NCBI GenBank assembly: GCA_020310875.1
Contig: CM035435.1
Location: forward strand, 70,694,455-70,758,454
DNA from: Ceratopteris richardii
Taxonomy: Eukaryota > Streptophyta > Polypodiopsida > Polypodiales > Pteridaceae
Length of the DNA: 64,000 nucleotides
Direction: 5' to 3'
Shown: positions 10,205 to 21,118 of the stretch, in pieces
Layout of the letters: every line of letters starts with the position of its first letter
Numbering within the stretch: position 1 is the stretch's first letter
The notes under the pieces: generated by a model
Database searches by the model: none
The model's input: only the letters and a program-made list of their open reading frames with translations
Told to the model about the DNA's origin: nothing
Made by a program: the position numbers and the translations under genes

Positions 10205-11033
10205 TGTCGAGCCCTAACCGGTTGAAACTAAGGGTGCAAAGTATTTTTTCTCTTAAAGTTCAAAGGATGAATTTAAAATCTTAAGGTGCAAAAGTAAAGA
10301 AGTAAAAGGAAAGGTGAAGGTATGGAAGGCCACGTACGCAAAGGTGGAAATAGGACCGCCCAATCAAAAATTTTATTTTAAAGTCACTCTTGTTCTAAAG
10401 TCACTACAGGACAAAGAGTGAGTCGTTGAGGACCAGTTCAAAAGACAATCTTGGGACATTGAAAGGGCACCAAGATTGTATTACAGTTAGAGTGCGCGAA
10501 CCGGCGGACTCAACAAAAGAGAGACAAAAGGCTATTCTTGAAAACTGGAAGCAAGAAGAAGAAAAGGAGAAGTGAAGAGTCACTGGGGTGTTGACTGCAG
10601 AAGGGGAAGAGTGCAAGAAGTGAGGCTAAGGGAGGTGTAGAGAGTGCGAAGCAGGGGACCAATCCCAAAAGAAGTCTCTCTCCGCGATCAGGCCGAATGA
10701 GATTAGTCCCTCAGCTTGTGGAGGTTTAGTGCAAGGTGTGCACAAGGAGAAGCTGGAAGCAAGTGAAGGACTGGTGCAGAAGAGGCCGGCTGCTGGGAGA
10801 TTCTGAGATAATTAGTCTTCTATGATTGAGCATTCACTGTAATTGTACCCCGCCCCGAGTATTAACTTGGATTAAATGAAATAGTATAATCCTTCTATTG
10901 TAATCAAAAACTCAAGGTTCAAAGGTTCAAAGGTGTTTCTGCAGAAGCTTGTCTGAGTTATTTCGTCTCTTGTTCTTCTTCTTTTCCTCCTACAAACCCT
11001 CAAACTCCTTCACGTCCAAGAAAACCCCCAACA
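10205..11033 (+). mobile_element. 3' LTR of gypsy G1 (829 bp)
   Basis: Begins TGTCGAGCCC and ends ACCCCCAACA (TG...CA). Internal stretches align with the reverse complement of 30210-31254: CTAAAGTCACTA, the TTCTTGGGACAT / CACCAAGAT block, and the last 50 bp (TACAAACC...CCCCCAACA). No second copy of this exact LTR is present, since the 5' end of the element is missing. AATGAAATAGTATAAT near 10875 may belong to the polyadenylation region. Confidence 0.75.
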
Positions 11034-11660
11034 CTTGTTATGGAACTTTGTTCTATATTTTAGAGGATTATATGGTTTATTATCTCCATTGTGATATGGT
11101 CAAGCCTATAAGCTTGGCACCTTACACTGGCTTTTAATTTTATTACCCCATAGAGGATACATCATATGGACTTAGGTCATTTTGGTGATGTTATATGATA
11201 TGGGAGTGATAATTTGGAAGTCGAGTGTATATGGGAGATAGTAGGCACCACTCAGACGGTTTCCCACCTTTGAGATGATCTCTCATGAGGCTTCTTAAGG
11301 GGAAGGATACGGGGAAACAACACACACAGAGATGACCATGTACATAGAGTACATGGGGTTCAGGGGAGTCCGAGTACTTTCTTCTACCACAAGGGACATT
11401 TCATTTATATTTTTGAGGACGAAAATGCTTTCAAAGGGAAGGGAAATGTCATATTATAGATGCAAACTCTCTTGAGTGAGGTGGCATAGTGCCACATGGC
11501 ATCACCAGGGGCATTATGCCCATTTGGCAGAAGAGGGGAGAGAGGAGTCTCTCTAGGATGTGAGAGAGATCATTACAGCAACTCGGACGTGGTTGGGAGG
11601 AAAAATGAACGTGTGATCTCTATGTGATTAGTGATGGCTGCGCGTGGCTTATATTTGAGC
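11034..11660 (+). mobile_element. 3' end and partial LTR of a second gypsy family
   Basis: TTTTGAGGACGAAAATGCTTTC followed by AAAGGGAAGGGAAATGTCATATTATAG (about 11411-11458) has the form of a gypsy 3' untranslated end, polypurine tract and LTR start (TGTCATAT at about 11448). The 400 bp before it match, in inverted orientation, 21346-21760 at roughly 80% by eye, including the long TTTAGAGGATTATATGGTTTATTATCTCCATT-like block (divided here by mismatches). The LTR is cut short; recognisable LTR text fades after about 11640. Confidence 0.6.
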
Positions 11661-11990
11661 TTGGACAACGTTGAAGGATTGCAAAAGATATGATATGGAT
11701 AGACACGTGTATATTTCTACACATATACAACAACCTCATATAGACGTTTATAGACATGTATATATACATATGCATATACAATGAGAAACACATTAATAAA
11801 CAACTATACACACATGTACAAAAGAAAATCACATATAAATACATTGACACCCACATGCACACAAACAAACATAAGAGATCACTTGCAGATACATGATACA
11901 GTTATATACATATATTTAAATGAAGAAAAGTTCATACATTAGTAGCCAAACATATTTATGCACAGTGAGGAGTTTTGTACAGTTACTCAT
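11660..11990. other. AT-rich stretch, no gene seen
   Basis: Rich in short ACATATA/ACACAT words (11700-11930), weakly microsatellite-like. No coding frame or element end is supported. Confidence 0.5.
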
Positions 11991-13460
11991 CTGCATCATG
12001 AAAAATGGAGTTCTTAAGACAAGCATCCTTAATGTAATAGATGTGTCATATTGTTGTAAATCATTATTCATCTAAATTCTCCAGGTTGAATTGAGAATAA
12101 ATATTAATCAGTGCAATACAAGGTGCAAGATTTGTTGGATCCAAAGCAATGCACCCTTCTTAGACCTAGCCCCATGCTCCAGATCATCATGATATCTACA
12201 TGCTCCTATGAAACATAATCATAACATTGGAAAATATGTGAATGATATGAATAAAGGCCTTTGCTTCCTCTAAGTGTCCAAATCAACCCAAAATATTAAT
12301 TGTGCAAACATAATGACCCTTCGTGTATGTAAATCCATGACATAAGTACATGGATTCAAAGATGAACATAACTAATTCAACAAGCCCTGCATGAATGCAC
12401 GTTGCTAATACACAAAGGCAAGCAGTGTAATCAACCTCTTTGTTTTCGTTCATCATATCTTGGAAGGCACTAGAGTTTCCATATATTTCTCACCAAGTGA
12501 ATAGTACCCAATTAATGTGTTCCATGCTATTCTGCTACTCAAAATCATTCTATTAGGCACATTCTTGGACTCATGCAAGCATGCACATTTCCCATACATA
12601 TTTATAAGATAGTTTTCTAGGACAACATTTTCATCCAAACATTCCTCATGTGTGGGAACTCTGAATCTAATGTCCCTATTCCAACAAATTCAATAATGCA
12701 CAAATGTTATGAACACAAATGAATGTAATCTAATTTGGGTTTAATGCATTTGAATACATCCTATAAAATAGAAAAGGAGCATTCCCATGTTCATCATTCT
12801 GAGCTAAGCTTCCTATCATAACTCTCAAAGGATAGCATCTCATTGGCTATATTCCAAAAGTTCCAAACTGCATCAAATAAGTTAAACCATTTACCTTACA
12901 TGTTGAATAATATTGTTTGTATTATTGGATTTCTTTGTAGCCCGACATGCATAACTACAAAGTGTATCTCCTTCCCTTCATCAAGCATTTCCCTTCATCA
13001 AGCATTGATATGCTAGTGCAAGCATCAAGTGCAAAAATATCTGTTCTTTTATCAGGTTACGTACCCCATGGGAGGGTTGAGTAAAAGAAATTTAATGCTT
13101 TCTTTCCTTGTTTCCTATGTGAAAAGCAAGCAATCATTTCTATCAATGAAGGTAATTGTTGAAGACACTAAAAGCATCTTCTATGAGTTCAAAATTATCA
13201 TAGAGATTAATCATGGCTATTCCAACCATAGCTTCATGTGCGATACCCATGTTGATAGTACAAACATAAAAAAATTTCCTTGAATGGAGGGATCTCAAAG
13301 GTGAGCGCACATCGATGATAGAAAAACACGTGAATTTGTGAGGAAAAACACCTCCAATTGGCATGTGAAAATGGATCATGTTGGAAATATTTGGCTGGTT
13401 GAGAAAATACGGCAATCATAGCATTTGCATAAAAATTGGTGAGCAAACTAAGGGTGATTA
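11990..13460 (-). pseudogene. PPR (pentatricopeptide repeat) protein pseudogene
   Basis: Minus-strand fragments follow the order of a plant PLS-type PPR protein. Near 13420: NAMIAVFSQ. Near 13350-13150: FPHKFTCFSIIDV, then GIAHEAMVGIAMINLYDNFELIEDAFSVF (quoted as two motifs, MVGIAMINLYDNF and IEDAFSVF). Near 12640-12500: LINMYGKCACLHESKNV and IAWNTLIGYY. Near 12440-12250: CVLATCIHAGLVE, HYVCTINILG, GHLEEAKAFI. Near 12190-12130: GACRYHDDLEHGA, then LDPTNLAP in a shifted frame, as in the E domain. Such proteins bind organellar RNA. Several frameshifts and stops, plus a gap between 12650 and 13140 with no readable motif, make it non-functional. It is the only clearly host-type protein relic in the window. 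Confidence 0.8.
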
Positions 13461-13789
13461 GGAGTTCAAAACAAATTTGCTACGTGGTGTTGACATTTTC
13501 ATCCAAGCTCATTTTAGCCTCCAAACACACTATTGCAATGCTTGTGTATGCAATTTCATCCTTTTGTTCCAAACATGTATACATGTTTTAGTTCATTAGT
13601 ACAAGCATCTCAAAGTCTTTTTCAGGTTTTTCATGAAACAATGTACCGATCGGGCATTCTGTCAAAGGCTGATGTGGCTTCATCTATACAACCATATTGG
13701 TTAACCAATTTTATGTGTCTCTTCTAGGAGCACACATCTGGATGAGGGATCCAATCAAAAGACTTTTGTACATCTGCTAAACCCGCATG

Positions 13790-14728
13790 ATATCATGGAG
13801 TAGCAAGTTCACTATTATGTGAGATATGAGGAGGGAATCACCTCATATCTTAATTTAGGGAGTATGGCCACTTGGCACACATGCCATGTGATAGTTGCAT
13901 TGAGAGAGTAGTGAGAGAAGTTTGGGTAGTAATCGCATGGTTGGGAGGAAATGAGCAAGTTTTCTTATTGAAGGGTTGAGTCCTCCTTCTCGAGATCTAT
14001 GTAAAATTTATTGATACAACAACCACAACGAGACCCTTGGGAGAAAGCACCACAACATTGATAATAGGACCTACGACACAGGCTACACACACACAAGTGA
14101 TGTGCAACATATCTACACACAAGTGATGACCCACATAGATGGACAGAGAGCCAAAGTAATAACCCCCAAGCAAGGGTACCATTTCCTCTCTCTCTCCTCA
14201 AGTGGGAGTAAACTAAGAGTTGAAGCCCTATATATCCTTGCTTTTGGCCCATGAAACCCTAAATATGGGATAAAAATGGATGCATGCAATCAATTTTGGA
14301 GGGCAACATAAATCAAGGAACCCACTAAACCTCGTTGAAGGAAGATACCAACACAATTTTTCTTTTCCATTTTTACAAGGATGGTTTGATCATTCTTCCC
14401 TCCATAAGGACCAAAGACCTATGCATACATGTTGTTTGGAGTATTTTTTTTTTCAACTTTAGTCATCACAAATCGGATTATGCATCATCTTCTTCTCTTT
14501 TCAAAGCTTCCAATTTACCCCTTGGTAAGATTCATCTCCGCTACATCCACTCAAGCCCACATCTACACCCCTAGCTTCAACAAGCTTTTACTCTTTGCTC
14601 AAGTATCGAATTGCCGTGATTTTTATTGGATCTTGAAGCCTATCTTATAACCTCTATGATAATATCAAGAACTCAACATTTGAATGATTTTTTTTCAAGA
14701 CATATTCTCTATGATTTCTCTATAGATT
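13790..14728 (+). mobile_element. Probable 5' LTR of a gag-PR gypsy relic
   Basis: Inferred LTR upstream of the gag at 15223. It shares short blocks with the LTRs at 11448 and 21119-21345, for example GCATGGTTGGGAGGAAATGA here against GTGGTTGGGAGGAAAAATGA at about 11590. A TATA-like CCCTATATATCC lies at about 14226. The left boundary is uncertain; the right end is set by the primer-site-like sequence that follows. Confidence 0.45.
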
Positions 14729-14755
14729 TTAGGTATGCCTTCCAGAGCCTTGCTT
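14728..14755 (+). promoter_or_regulatory. Interrupted tRNA-iMet primer binding site
   Basis: AGGTATGCCTTCCAGAGCC equals the plant initiator-Met primer site (TGGTATCAGAGCC) with GCCTTC inserted in the middle and T to A at the first base. Position between the presumed LTR and gag is right. Could be coincidence. Confidence 0.35.
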
Positions 14756-15222
14756 CGGCAATCTAGAAGTCAAAATTCACTTTTTCCAAACCAAGTTCTA
14801 GGTGTTGTTCATCATCATTTCTTTGACTACCAAGGACTAGAAAGGGTCCAAATTTGCTCATAATTTGTTATTTTTGGCACATTTGAAGAATTTATGATGT
14901 TTTTGATGCTTCTCAAAGCTTCTTCAAGCCATACATCATTTTGAATTCAATTTTGGATAGCGAGGATCAAGACTAAGCTGACACTGCTTGGAAAGTCATT
15001 TCAATCTTGCATGCAAAGATCTAGAGTTCATTAGGGAAGTGTTATTGAGATATTTCTTTTATTTTGGGTACTTGATTTGCTTCCGTCTGTTTCATTTTCA
15101 ATTAGTATTGTTCAATATGGAAACATAAGCTAAGCAAACTCAATACATGACATGAGAAAAGCCTAAAAATATAGAACAACAAAAGAACCTTAAAAAATAA
15201 AAAAACTAATTAAGAATTAGAA

Positions 15223-16822
15223 ATGCAAGGTGTTGAAGAAGAAGTAAATTGGTATGATGATTTTATTACTCATTCTCAACATTGTGACCTATTTGATAGA
15301 AAACCCAAGTTAGAGTCTGATGTAGGGAGCATGATCTTTGCCTTTGAAAAACTCCAAACCCAGAAAACCCAAATCATCACTCTACAGACTAATATTACCT
15401 CTTTAATCACCAAAAACAAACATGAAAAAGAACTTTCTCATGAAACTTCTATTATGGTTAGAAGAGAAGCTACACCTCTTAGAATTTTGAAAAAAAAGAA
15501 TATCAAGGCTACAACTTTTCTTAAAAACCTAAAGCTGCCCACATTCATGGAGGATGATAAAGATAGGAATAAGGATGAAATCTATGTTATTTTTAGTGGA
15601 TAGACTTGTGTCAGTTGAAAGGAACCTCATATGAGTATCGAGTGTTTGAAGTGAGTCTTTCACTTGGACCACATGCAAAAAAATGGTGGATGAGCCATAA
15701 GGATGCCAAGGCTATTCCTATGGATTGGAATACGTTTGAAGCTGTTTTTGAAAAGATTTTTTATCTGAGAATGAAGAAGAGCATAGTTGGGATGAATCGG
15801 ATAGAGTGATGCAAAGAGGTAGACCTTTGTCTATGTATCTCTCACACTATAGAGAGATTATAGTTAAACTAAAAGGTTTAGATGACTTGCAAAAGACTAG
15901 AGCGTTTGTTAGAGGGCTTGATAAAGCCATTGAGGTTGAGGTTAGGTAGAATGCTCCTTAGACAAAGAAGAAGCTATCAAGTATTCCGAATTATATAAGG
16001 ACCATAATCATACAACAATGGATATAGATCAAACATTTAGACCTAAAGAAGTAACAAAATTCAATAAAAAGATATCCCAGGTAAAATCAAATTCATAGTA
16101 TGAAAGTAAAAAGGTTATAGAGTTAGTACATATCAATTTGAAAAGGTCGAAAAGGAAAATTTATGTTTTACGTGTTTATATCCTAACCACTCTTAGTGGA
16201 ATTGTTCATTATGGAAGGGGGAAGATAAAAATCAAGGACAAGGGAATATAACGACCTTAGATAAAGGAAAAAAGTTAGTGCACCTTGTGCAAAAACTTCG
16301 AACTTATGGTAGTTCTAGCTGCAAGGAAGTGGACGTGATGCATGAGGATATAGAACATACTTGTTCTTTAACCTAATCATTGTGGTCATAGAAGTTTGGA
16401 ACACATGATCTAGTTAAAATGCATGGTAATGTATACAAGACTAGGATGAGAGACATGATTGATGACTCCGCTACACATAATTTTATTAATTATGCTCTGA
16501 TCAAGAAATTAAAGACTCCCTAGAAACCCAGTGTGATAAATATGTTGTATCTATCATGCAAGGTGAGGATAAGAGAATATAGGATACTATGGTATCCAAT
16601 TTGGAAGTCGAGATACAAGGATTCACAGATCACTTAGATTTCCAATTCATGGATATGGAGAGGAAAAATATGGTATTGGACAAAGAATGGCTTTGGGGAT
16701 TAGGGACACACTTAGAAGTTACTAGAAATATACTAATGAATTTATTCAGAATGGAAATAGATGTTGTATTCAAGGTGAAAGAGATGTACCCAAAAAACCT
16801 CTTATATCATGCATCCAGTTAG
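15223..16822 (+). pseudogene. Ty3/gypsy gag and protease relic
   Basis: ATG at 15223 opens a 126-codon gag N-terminus with a coiled-coil-like middle. After a stop at 15601 the capsid continues (EVSLSLGPHAKKWWMSHK, WNTFEAVFEKIF, YLSHYREIIVKLKGLDDL), with further stops and frame changes. Near 16145-16195 a CCHC knuckle reads CFTCLYPNHS, stop, WNC: the C-X2-C-X4-H-X4-C spacing is kept around a nonsense codon. Near 16455-16515 the protease active site appears as DDSATHNFINYALIKKL (D-S-A instead of D-S/T-G), and 16589-16800 is its C-terminal half (DFQFMDMERKNMVLDKEWL). No RT follows; the copy is truncated at about 16850. Confidence 0.85.
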
Positions 16823-16849
16823 ATACTTTATTTGATTAATATGATGTAC

Positions 16850-17480
16850 ATGATCTTTATGCATTATTTGTAGCTTCGCTACTTAGATTCTTAGAAATTT
16901 CTAAAGATCAATATATCAATCTTGGAGCACTTAGAAGAAAGGGAAAGTGCCATAAGAATGATTGTTAACACTTTCATTAATCCTTCTACTTCAACAAACT
17001 ATGTAGTTGTGAAGAGCTATTGGAGTCTTATGTGCATTGGCTTGTTGCATGCATGTTCAAAATTATACTGAATGTGACATGGCACATAGGCCACAACCCA
17101 TGACCATGTTCATCACAATTCACAAAGTTATAACTTATAAGTTATACTTTATAAACTTAATCTTACAATTTACAAATTACATTATATTTACTGAGCAATG
17201 GAGCCTAACCCATGGCATCTTGGAATCTGAAACTACCATTCACCAATGGTATGTGAGCATTTGTAATACATCATACATATACTATAATTTAAATTACTAT
17301 ATTATATACTATAAGCATAGATACGCTCTTCCCTTCTTTATGAAAGGGCATGTTTCCTCTTGGAAATACTCTTGACCACGATTATAAGGAGAAAGAGAAC
17401 AATTTCCTTTAGTTTTTTAATTTTTTAGGAATCTTATTTGAAGTATTAAGAAAGGGATTTCAGATTTCCAACCGGCATAA
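16850..17480. other. AT-rich spacer, nothing recognised
   Basis: The remainder after the truncated gypsy relic. Direct words such as ACTTATAAGTTATACTTTATAAACTTA and TATTATATACTATAAG occur at 17127-17310 in short pieces. Open frames here show no family motif. Confidence 0.4.
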
Positions 17481-18138
17481 ATATGTGCTCAGGCGGTATT
17501 TTTCCAAACTACGAAGTCACGGTCACAGCTGTCTACAGACGCACGTCCTCACCTGTCTGTTACCGGGTTTATCATAGTCTCTGTGTGTAGGTTATGACGC
17601 AGTTTGCACCGCGTCGATGCAAACAGGAGAAGCGGTAAAGGGCGTCCTTTAGGGAACAAGGACCGAGTTTGGGTCTCGGCCCCCGGGAGTTCCCTGGATT
17701 TGGACATGACTTCTGCACAAGGCTCGCGCCTCTGAAACAGCTTGGCAAGGCATCAGCTAACACAATGCGCATGGGAATCGGGATGAAGATGCGGTCTGCA
17801 GGTCCGAGGACTCAACGTTTCGGGCGAACCTCCTTCATCCTGTCGGAAAAGAGCTCGACCACCTCGAGTTCGGCGATACCGATAGCTTGCACGCCATGCA
17901 GTAAAGTGTCACTACTGCAATGGCAAGTCGCTTCCCGAGAGGACGTTATTCTCAAGGTCTGGGGTGTCACCTCCGATCCTCCAGGCTCCAATGGCGCTTG
18001 CAAAGTTGCAATCTTACAAAGAGGGTCATCGACATCTGGAATGCCATGCACGCGCTGCAGTCCATTGCTACTGTCGAGGACGATGAGAGTTCGCTCATCT
18101 TTGATAAGAACTGACCACTTGTCTTTGGTAATGACACG
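17480..18138 (-). other. Unidentified, gene-like unique sequence (part 1)
   Basis: Higher GC than its surroundings. A minus-strand frame from about 18110 to 17812 reads a plausible soluble protein (SVLIKDERTLIVLDSSNGLQ, then HGIPDVDDPLCKIATLQAP, and AIGIAELEVVELFSDRMKEV at its end). I do not recognise it. A diverged second copy of the LIVLDSSNGLQ...IPDVDDP segment lies at 19290-19370 on the far side of the LINE insertion. This may be a decayed host gene or an unknown element; no splice sites can be assigned with confidence. Confidence 0.4.
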
Positions 18139-18145
18139 GATTCAT

Positions 18146-18188
<43 letters not shown>

Positions 18189-19290
18189 AAGGAAGTTCGG
18201 CCTTAGCTTAATCTCCCGGACTTTAATTATATTAAAGAGAAAAAGTTACAAGTGAATGGGACTAGTGCCCATGGGACCCCCCAAATCCCACAACGCAGGG
18301 GAGGAGTATTGCAAGCTACAGGGCATTACAAATGAGGTGGATAACATTACCATCACCCTCATGTGGGACCCATTTGGGTTTCAACTTGTTGTTTTCGAGG
18401 AGATAAATACAGTGATGTCTAAACGGTGGTGATCTCTTGACTCGGGAGATTCTTTTACCAAGGAGAAACAAGGATTTCTCGATCGACCATTCCTTAGGAG
18501 TTTGGCCGAAATTGACGGCACAGCGCTCTCTCCAAATCTTCCAGAGGGCCTCACCTCTGATGGCATTCCATAGCCTCGATGAGCATCCGATCGCCTCACC
18601 CAACATCACTTGTTGCCAGTTGATTTGACTCGTTAGTCTCAAAACGCGGGATACGTGATGCCAGATAACACGGGACTTGGGGCAGTCGAAGAACAGGTGG
18701 GCTAAATCTTCGATGCACCGATGACAACGCTTGCACCATGGCGGCACACCACAGATTTTGTTAGCCCTTGCATTGGTCCAGATTCCCTTATGCAAGACCT
18801 GCCACATGAGAACGGACTTTTTGACCTCAATTAGGGGGTGCCAAAGAGACATGAATTTTAGCTCCCACCGAAGTTTGGTCCAAGCAAGGCACCACCTCTT
18901 GTTAAGGGTATGGTGAACATCCAAATCCCCTTTGAAGTTCGGGATTCCGGAAAGCTTCTTACCATTGCTCCATTTGAGGCCCTCCGAGCAAGGAAGATCC
19001 TGGCCGCATAGAAGGCGGGTAGTTGAGCGGTCCCAGGCTAAACATCTGCTTTGAAGAAGAGTCCATTCCTCAAAGGTAACGCTATGTCTCGGATCCAAAT
19101 CTTCGAACCTCATCCACTGGCTGGTCTCTTGTTTCCAGAGCTGTTTCCACTGTTTGAACCCCTTGTTCCATAACCGCCTTGCAGTTTGGAGGTTCCAAGA
19201 TTCCACTCCCCGAATGCCACTGATCGGGAACCAAATAGAGTCATTTTGTCTTATGCCAGCAGCCCACTTCCAGTCATCGCTGATTCATAG
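18139..19290 (-). mobile_element. LINE-A copy, 5'-truncated, with target-site duplication
   Basis: A run of about 37 T at 18148-18184 is the poly(A) tail of a minus-strand LINE. Next to it is the 3' end shared by all LINE-A copies here (GGAAGTTCGGCCTTAGC..., TTACAAGTGAATGGGACTAG). The body reaches about 19281. GATTCATAG occurs at 18139-18147 and again at 19282-19290 and is the target-site duplication; its GATTC part also matches LINE sequence, so the 5' junction used microhomology. The long clean A-tail suggests a relatively young insertion. Confidence 0.88.
18316..19281 (-). pseudogene. LINE-A ORF2 C-terminus (zf-RVT domain)
   Basis: A continuous minus-strand frame of about 300 codons with no internal stop, but lacking endonuclease and RT, so inert. 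It covers the zinc-binding region after plant LINE reverse transcriptases: RLWNKGFKQWKQLW, WSNGKKLSGIPNFKG, KKSVLMWQVLHKGIW, then the zinc site CGVPPWCKRCHRCIEDLAHL with FFDCPKSRVIWHHV, then RLWNAIRGEALWKIWRERCA. It aligns along its length with the larger LINE-A at 49380-50480 and shows the undisturbed order of the segment that is rearranged there. Confidence 0.9.
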
Positions 19291-19480
19291 TTGTCGGATC
19301 ATCCCCGTCGACGTCTTGAATGCAATGCAGGCAGTGCGTTTCGACTCTCGAGTATGACTACAGTTTTGCTGGTCATTTTATTATGGGAATTCCGATGTTA
19401 GTATCTGCATCTCTCCATGCTTGAAGAAATTGCTTTGAACTACTGTCGATAATGTTCCATCGAGAGTGCTCAAAAAGTGC
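19291..19480 (-). other. Unidentified, gene-like unique sequence (part 2)
   Basis: Resumes the sequence interrupted by LINE-A. On the minus strand VVILESRNALPALH and, in another frame, CIQDVDGDDP mirror LIVLDSSNGLQ and GIPDVDDP of part 1, with about 70% nucleotide similarity by eye over 70 bp. So the target contained a diverged tandem duplication. Confidence 0.4.
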
Positions 19481-19610
19481 CAATGAGAAACATCCCAAAA
19501 ACAAAATTTCATCTCATGAGATCACATCCAATAGTGTAGCCTATAGGGATCGAACTCTCACCCCACTCACAAGAGGCAAAGCATCCATCCATTTAAACTG
19601 CACTGGTAGG
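19470..19610 (-). mobile_element. SINE-like tRNA-derived fragment
   Basis: On the minus strand GAGAGTTCGATCCCTATAGG (about 19560-19541) matches a pol III B box (GGTTCGANNCC with one mismatch). About 40 bp upstream GTTTAAATGGATGGATGC could be a weak A box. The downstream part ends in a T-run (CACTTTTTGAGC). Spacing fits a tRNA-derived SINE head, but no target duplication was found. Confidence 0.35.
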
Positions 19611-19689
19611 TATTGAGAACAATAATATTTATCCATAATTATATTAAACACAGGGATTCACATTTGTCGGAGTTTTTGTATAAAGGAGT

Positions 19690-21085
19690 GGTCTAGATAA
19701 AGAATTTTCTAGTGCCAAAGAAAGAGGAGATGAAGGTAATAGGTAATAAATGGGTGTATAAGATTAATTAGAGGAAGTTAGATGGATTTGTTTCTATGTT
19801 AAAAAACTATGGAGTGGACTTTGAAGATACATTTAGACATGTGGCGTAGATGATCACTATTAGGAAACTCATTAGTATGGATGCAAGAAAAGGGTGGAGA
19901 CTCTTCCAATGCCATATCAAGAATTATTTTCTCAATGGAGATTTATAGAAAAAGCTATACAAAGAACAAAGAAGTGGGTTTTGTTCATAAGAAGTTACAA
20001 AGCATCATGTTTATAGATTGAGGAATGCCTGTTATGACCTAAATCAATCTTCATGGGCTTGAACTTTAACCGATCAAATTTCAGTACAATCAATGCAAGG
20101 CATGTCCATCTCTCTTCATAAAACAAACACAAGAACTTGTATTCTACATATGTGTATATGTAGATGACCTTGTCATTATAGGTAGTGATGTGAAAGGCAG
20201 TGATGAGATCAAGGAAAAGCTTGGAAAGGATTTTAGCATCTATGATCTTGGAGATATTAGATATTTTCTTGGAATCGAAATTGTGTGTTGAAATAAGGTA
20301 GTATATTGATGCAAATGAAGTATGGCATATACCTACTTCATAAGTTTAAGATGCTACATTGCAAGCCCATTTTGAATATGATGGAATTCAATGTAAAGTT
20401 AACCTTTATTGATGAATAATCTATTGACGATGGAAGCTTATACATATTTATTATAGGTTCTATCAATTATACTACAATAAGTAGAGCTGATGTAGCTTAT
20501 GGAGTTGTAATGCTATCACAATTGATGCATAGACCAAAGACCTACAAGCTAAAAGAAAAATATTAAGATATCTCAAAGCTACTATAAGTGGAGGATTATT
20601 CTAATCATTTGATTATGAAATTCAAAGCTTGTTTTGACATAAATTGGGTAGCTTCCAAAGAAGATAGAAGGAATACAAGTGGATACCTAGTCAAGCTAGG
20701 TAGAAAGGTGATATCATGGAACTTAAAGAAGTAGCCATTGGTGGCATTATATTTCTCTAAGAGTGAGTATAGAGCTTTGGCTCTAGTCACATGTGATCAT
20801 GTGGATTAAAAATCTCTTTATCGAACTCAACATGTAGGTTGACATATATCCAATCTTTGTGACTATATGAATGGCATTCATCTAGTGTCAAATTCTATCT
20901 ACCCTGCTTTAATCAAGCATATTGAAGTGCACTATCAGTTCATAAGTGAAAATGAATTTCAAAGGAGATTTTAGTGCTTTGAATAGGTACCAGGGTTGAA
21001 GTTTCTAACATTCTTGCAAAGGCTTTGGATGGAGTGAATATATCAAAGTTCAAGCAACACACTCATATGAAGTATCTTGGATGAA
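19690..21085 (+). pseudogene. Ty1/copia RT-RNase H relic
   Basis: Heavily decayed copia pol. RT: VIGNKWVYKIN near 19738, FEDTFRHVA near 19820, FLNGDL near 19930, YICVYVDDLVIIGSDVK near 20150, and IYDLGDIRYFLGIEI near 20240. RNase H: INWVASKEDRRNTSGYLV near 20640, VISWNLKK, then LYFSKSEYRALA near 20750, and IEVHYQFISENEF near 20920. Stops and frameshifts throughout. Integrase and gag are absent on the left. It ends shortly before an LTR fragment of another family. Confidence 0.9.
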
Positions 21086-21118
21086 CTAGGAGGAATGAAG
21101 CTTTTCATGCTCATGGGC

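Larger units (their letters stand above)
838..11033 (+). mobile_element. Ty3/gypsy element G1, 5'-truncated, with 3' LTR
   Basis: One element is inferred from co-oriented parts: gag/protease ORF, RT-RNaseH-integrase ORF, a pyrimidine-rich minisatellite, an extra ORF, a polypurine tract and a 3' LTR ending ...CCCCCAACA at 11033. The 5' LTR, primer site and most of gag are missing; the left end abuts a copia relic at about 840. Integrase ends with a GPF-type module and no chromodomain is visible, which points to the non-chromoviral plant lineages (Athila/Tat side); this clade call is inference. The LTR and polypurine tract have a diverged twin on the minus strand at 30210-31270, which supports the 3' boundary. 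Confidence 0.8.
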
